From contig QXWX01000074.1 in NCBI GenBank assembly GCA_009911175.1, positions 1-34,292 of the forward strand: 34,292 nt of DNA. The letters run 5' to 3'. Shown in pieces: positions 31,513-34,292 of the stretch. The notes below the pieces were generated by a model, which saw only the letters and a list, made by a program, of their open reading frames with translations, did not search any database and was not told where the DNA came from. Positions within the stretch are counted from its first letter, which is position 1; each line of letters starts with the position of its first letter. The stretch comes from Lachnospiraceae bacterium (GTDB lineage: Bacteria > Bacillota_A > Clostridia > Lachnospirales > Lachnospiraceae). Both the position numbers and the translations under genes were made by a program.

Positions 31513-32252
31513 CACATTTTTTTCACCAGGCACTTCTTCTGAAAGAACGCAATACCCAGCCTGCCTACATTCTTATACCCGTCGCGCTCTGCCTTTTCCG
31601 CATATCGTTTCTTCTGAGTCTGCGCAAGCGCTTCTTCGCAGTCACTCTCCAGCTTATCCTCATCGTATGTCCGCTTTGCCTCCAGGACAAATGCTCTGCG
31701 GTTTTTCCGGTCTTTGATCACAATATCGGATCGCCCTAAACCATTTTCATAATTAGACTCCACCCGGTATCCGGCGTTATAAAACAGTCCGGTGAGAAAC
31801 GCAAGGTAGAAGCTTTCGGCATAGTCATGATAGCTGATGGTATCAAACAGCAGATCCGAGAACAACTCCGTCAGATACAGCAGGCTCCATAGATTTTCTT
31901 CCGAGCCCTCCAGAACATCATAGGTAAGATTTTCCTCAATGGGTTCTACAATATATCCTCCAGCAAGCAGTGTCTCGTACTTGTCATTTACATCAAAATC
32001 ATCAAAGTGATAACCATTATACCATTCCTTGGTCTCAGCCGCATAAGACTTTTCTCCCCGCACCCGTTTATACTGGCGCAGAAGCAGATCTGCGGAATAG
32101 CATGCGACGCGCTGTCCCGGAAACAGATACCCTACCTCCTGTTCAGTATCATATAAAATGCTGAATAAGAGCCGGACATTTCTCAGTTGCGCAGTGGGGT
32201 TATCCTGTTGAAAAGATCTCTTCCACAGTAAACGGACTGTCGTTGCATAACC
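31512..32252 (-). pseudogene. Remnant of AAA-ATPase-like/PD-(D/E)XK protein with internal deletions
   Basis: The C-terminal nuclease domain is well kept: GLGRSDIVIKDRKNRRAFVL then EAKRTY (Asp, then Glu-x-Lys), and the end GIAFFQKKCLVKKM. The ATPase domain is gone. Inside, EWYNGYHFDDFDV joins directly to NDKYETLLAGGY and LWSLLYLTE joins directly to LFSDLLFDTISYHDY, whereas I recall about 60-90 residues between these blocks in intact proteins. The frame stays open without ATG to a TGA at 32253-32255; GTG 32063 is the only candidate start. The upstream part (LRNVRLLFSILYDTEQE) belongs to a different, unrecognised protein. Confidence 0.8.
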
Positions 32253-32269
32253 TCAACGACGCAGTGATT

Positions 32270-32404
32270 TCATTGATGCCATTCTTCCTCTGTTATATCT
32301 TGTTCATAGAGTTGCTTCTCGTACTTCAGGATCATAGACGCAGTCTTTTCCTCGTTTTCCCTCTGGATCTCCCAGATCCTGTCCACATAAAAGCAGTTCT
32401 CCAT
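32270..32404 (-). CDS. Small hypothetical protein (44 aa)
   Basis: A frame from ATG 32404 reads MENCFYVDRIWEIQRENEEK and then ILKYEKQLYEQDITEEEWHQ, a charged helical peptide with plausible composition. No good ribosome binding site is seen. It may be a fragment of the decayed locus next to it. Confidence 0.35.
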   Translation of the reverse strand: MENCFYVDRIWEIQRENEEKTASMILKYEKQLYEQDITEEEWHQ

Positions 32405-32539
32405 GTGTCAAATCTCAAAAACCCTTATTTTCCAAAGGTTTTCATAATCAACAGGTAACTTTTCTCTTCTAAAAAAATCTAATTAGATGAAATGTGAATA
32501 GTAACATATTCAACTAAACTATTACTTTCTTATCCCTTC

Positions 32540-33667
32540 TCACCTCGGCCACCTCTTCTCTTTCTCCAACAACTTCGGAAACTCCCCATGCGGCTCCCGC
32601 TGATACCAGTAAGCGACACTCGCCAGATCATCCTGCCGCTCGAACAACCCGTTATGCCCCACCCCAATCTGCTGAACCGTCACCTTCAGATCTTCTTCGA
32701 AGAAAACAGGATCCATCACATGCCAGCGGTAGAATTCCCGCATCGGCGGACAGTCGTCATTGTGATAAGGATTCCATACCAGATCATCATGCCTGGAATA
32801 ATACGGATATCCAAGAAACGACGTGCTATAAGTCTGTTCTACCGTCTTGCCGGCTTCCTGCACGGCGAAACTCCATGACCCTCCGAAATAATCCTCCATC
32901 CCGGTTCCGCAGATCGTCGGATATTCCCGGTCCCCGTCTATGTAAAACTTCACTTCGCCTTCCCCCCACCAATACCGCTGCAGGGTTGACAGCGCAATAT
33001 AAGTTCCGATATACTGCCCCTGCCCTTTAATACCGTCCGCAATCACATAATCCTTTCCAAGCTCCGTCAATTCCTGCCTTCTCCACTGCGCATGGAAATA
33101 CGCCGTATTCTCAGGAAGGGCATCATACAGAGTATAATCGATCTGATAGAAAAACGCCGGTATCGCGTTGGCATGCTGATTCTCCAATGTGAGCAGCGCC
33201 TTTTTCCTGAAAGGCATCTGGAAATATGCATTCAATCCTCTGGCCGGAACGACCGTGACCAATTCTGAATTCACCAGACACTCCTTCCCGAATCCGCAGC
33301 AGAAAAAGTCTCCCAGAGGAACCTCCGCCGACGGTTTCTCCTCTCCGTCCCAGTACATGCGGAGCACCAGATCGCGCAGCACGAAACAGTCACCTTCCGT
33401 GGTCTTAGCATCCACCGTCATCCAGATATGATGGATCACTCCTGTCCCGTTGATCTCACCTAACACAACCCTCTCTCCTGCTTGAATATCCTTCAGGCAC
33501 GGGCTCCCCTTCCGGGACACCCCAAGAGGGCCGGCTGCCATGCCGCCCCTCCCTTTCTCCCCTGTTCGATTCTCCGCATTGATCGCTCTGCTTCTTCCTC
33601 TGGTCAGATAAGGAAGCGCCCCAGCGCCTCCCGGAAGTACCATTCCATTCAATCCCTGCTCCTTCAT
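32540..33667 (-). CDS. GH172 (DUF2961) glycoside hydrolase
   Basis: A 375-aa protein of the DUF2961 family, now GH172, whose characterised members cleave D-arabinofuranosides and difructose anhydrides. Family marks are GEINGTGVIHHIWMT (about 70-85), the double-jelly-roll segment VPLGDFFCCGFG, YWWGEGEVKFYIDGD and ICGTGMEDYFGGSW, with acidic residues suited to catalysis. There is no signal peptide, so it should act inside the cell on imported oligosaccharide. MKEQG at 33667 is chosen; AAAGG is about 12 bases upstream, so 33679 is possible. It follows the permease gene and was probably the enzyme of that transporter operon. Confidence 0.9.
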   Translation of the reverse strand: MKEQGLNGMVLPGGAGALPYLTRGRSRAINAENRTGEKGRGGMAAGPLGVSRKGSPCLKDIQAGERVVLGEINGTGVIHHIWMTVDAKTTEGDCFVLRDLVLRMYWDGEEKPSAEVPLGDFFCCGFGKECLVNSELVTVVPARGLNAYFQMPFRKKALLTLENQHANAIPAFFYQIDYTLYDALPENTAYFHAQWRRQELTELGKDYVIADGIKGQGQYIGTYIALSTLQRYWWGEGEVKFYIDGDREYPTICGTGMEDYFGGSWSFAVQEAGKTVEQTYSTSFLGYPYYSRHDDLVWNPYHNDDCPPMREFYRWHVMDPVFFEEDLKVTVQQIGVGHNGLFERQDDLASVAYWYQREPHGEFPKLLEKEKRWPR

Positions 33668-33732
33668 AAACACACCCATCCTTTCATTGCGCACCTATTC
33701 TTCCATTACACATCTACCCTCATATTGCTTGC

Positions 33733-34086
33733 CTATCCTTTCGTTGCGCCCATCGTCATACCTGCCGTCACCCACTTATTCAGCGCAAAATAGATCAAAA
33801 GGGGCGGCAGGATCGAGATGGCGATTGCCGCAAACGTGGAACCCCAGTCCACATTTCCAAATGCCCCGACATAATCCTTCAAGCCCATCGCCACGGTTTT
33901 TGCCGAACCTTCACTGATGAAGGTATTAGCAAAGATAAAGTCATTCCAGATCAAGATACTGTACATAGACGCGATCGTGATCACCGTATTTCTTGCCAGA
34001 GGAAATACGATCTGGATAAATGTCCGAAACGGCGAACAGCCATCCACGATCGCCGCCTCGATCAATTCGTTCGGCACAAATTCATA
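33733..34086 (-). pseudogene. Sugar ABC transporter permease (MalG-type), N-terminus cut off
   Basis: About 118 residues of a carbohydrate ABC permease. The EAA loop that docks the ATPase is present (PNELIEAAIVDG then IVFPLARN), followed by TM helices and the C-terminal NKWVTAGMTMGATKG typical of this family. The N-terminal 150 or so residues are missing: upstream of YEFVPNEL the reading changes to an unrelated sequence near 34087, where an element appears to have inserted. Without the first helices the permease cannot work. Confidence 0.85.
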
Positions 34087-34292
34087 GCGCAGCTTATAGC
34101 TGCAATCAAACTTTTATAGTTAATTTCAAATAAAAAGGATCATCCAATCGTTGATGCATGTGCTATAATTCACTTACGGTATCTGTGTACCAATCCTCAA
34201 TCGGGAACTAAATTTCCCAGTAGCATTCATACGAAAGGATGACCCTATGAACACTATATTAGAACAATTTAAAGATAAAATCAATGGTACAT
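34087..34292 (+). mobile_element. Left end of an inserted element (continues beyond window)
   Basis: The permease homology ends abruptly at about 34087. From there a GCAGCT/AGCTGC palindrome (34089-34103) is followed by a 140-bp noncoding leader and a plus-strand gene. The family cannot be settled from this much sequence. Confidence 0.5.
34247..34292 (+). CDS. Partial CDS of the inserted element
   Basis: ATG 34247 is preceded by GAAAGGAT and encodes MNTILEQFKDKINGT before the window ends. It is probably the element's transposase or accessory gene, inferred only from position. Confidence 0.5.
   Translation, partial: MNTILEQFKDKINGT

Noticed and set aside
1..34292. tRNA, rRNA or large riboswitch
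   Set aside because: No cloverleaf, rRNA segment or recognisable riboswitch core was seen in the intergenic stretches by reading; a covariance-model search was not possible.

Overview
The window looks like chromosomal accessory DNA of a gut-type Firmicute, most likely a member of the Lachnospiraceae/Clostridia. The evidence is strong AGGAGG-type ribosome binding sites, sigma-A promoters, a CIRCE-controlled small heat-shock gene, YesMN-type and LytTR/DUF3021 regulators, a MerR/TipAS regulator and a rubredoxin-fused flavin reductase. No rRNA, tRNA or CRISPR array is visible. Both ends lie in mobile DNA: the first codons of a probable IS1634-like transposase on the minus strand at the left edge, and an insertion that cuts an ABC permease gene at the right edge.

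Layout. 0.3-5.8 kb: a 36-residue membrane peptide, a YesM/YesN-type two-component pair, a PAS-like/GGDEF diguanylate cyclase, and a convergent two-TM potassium-channel-like protein. 6.1-8.5 kb: a sialate O-acetylesterase with a repeat-expanded C-terminal insert, followed by a TetR regulator. 8.6-12.2 kb: a Septu-like AAA ATPase/HNH pair, divergent from an AlbA_2 (Schlafen-type) putative regulator. The shared intergenic region holds five helically phased TTGAAGT boxes embedded in the regulator's promoter. 12.2-16.3 kb: a sigma-54 gene lacking its RpoN box, high-molecular-weight rubredoxin, Hsp20 with CIRCE, a MerR/TipAS regulator and a regulator fragment. 16.4-18.3 kb: a complete ATPase/PD-(D/E)XK gene with a structured leader.

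18.4-21.9 kb is a gene graveyard with five consecutive damaged genes: MerR-GyrI, a GHKL kinase, an unknown frameshifted gene, a Cof-type HAD phosphatase and agmatine deiminase. The deiminase is followed by an intact APC permease that has probably lost its partner enzyme. 23.5-25.6 kb carries a second defence-like pair, an AAA ATPase plus a DUF4276 (TOPRIM-like) protein. Its leader contains a 16-codon ORF that overlaps an attenuator-like hairpin.

25.7-29.3 kb holds LytTR-DUF3021, a PilZ c-di-GMP effector, a REC-GGDEF cyclase and a TetR regulator with recognisable operators. The cyclase and the PilZ gene form one operon, a compact c-di-GMP make-and-sense unit. 29.3-32.4 kb mixes remnants, a 46-bp tandem repeat, a DUF1643-GNAT gene pair, a MITE-like inverted-repeat element and a multiply deleted ATPase/nuclease remnant. 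32.5-34.1 kb is a GH172 (DUF2961) glycoside hydrolase with the interrupted sugar ABC permease.

The overall picture is a mobile, eroding region that keeps two complete ATPase-nuclease defence candidates under visible local control while many neighbours have decayed through internal deletions. Start codons were moved from the longest open frame wherever a ribosome binding site or promoter decided the matter.
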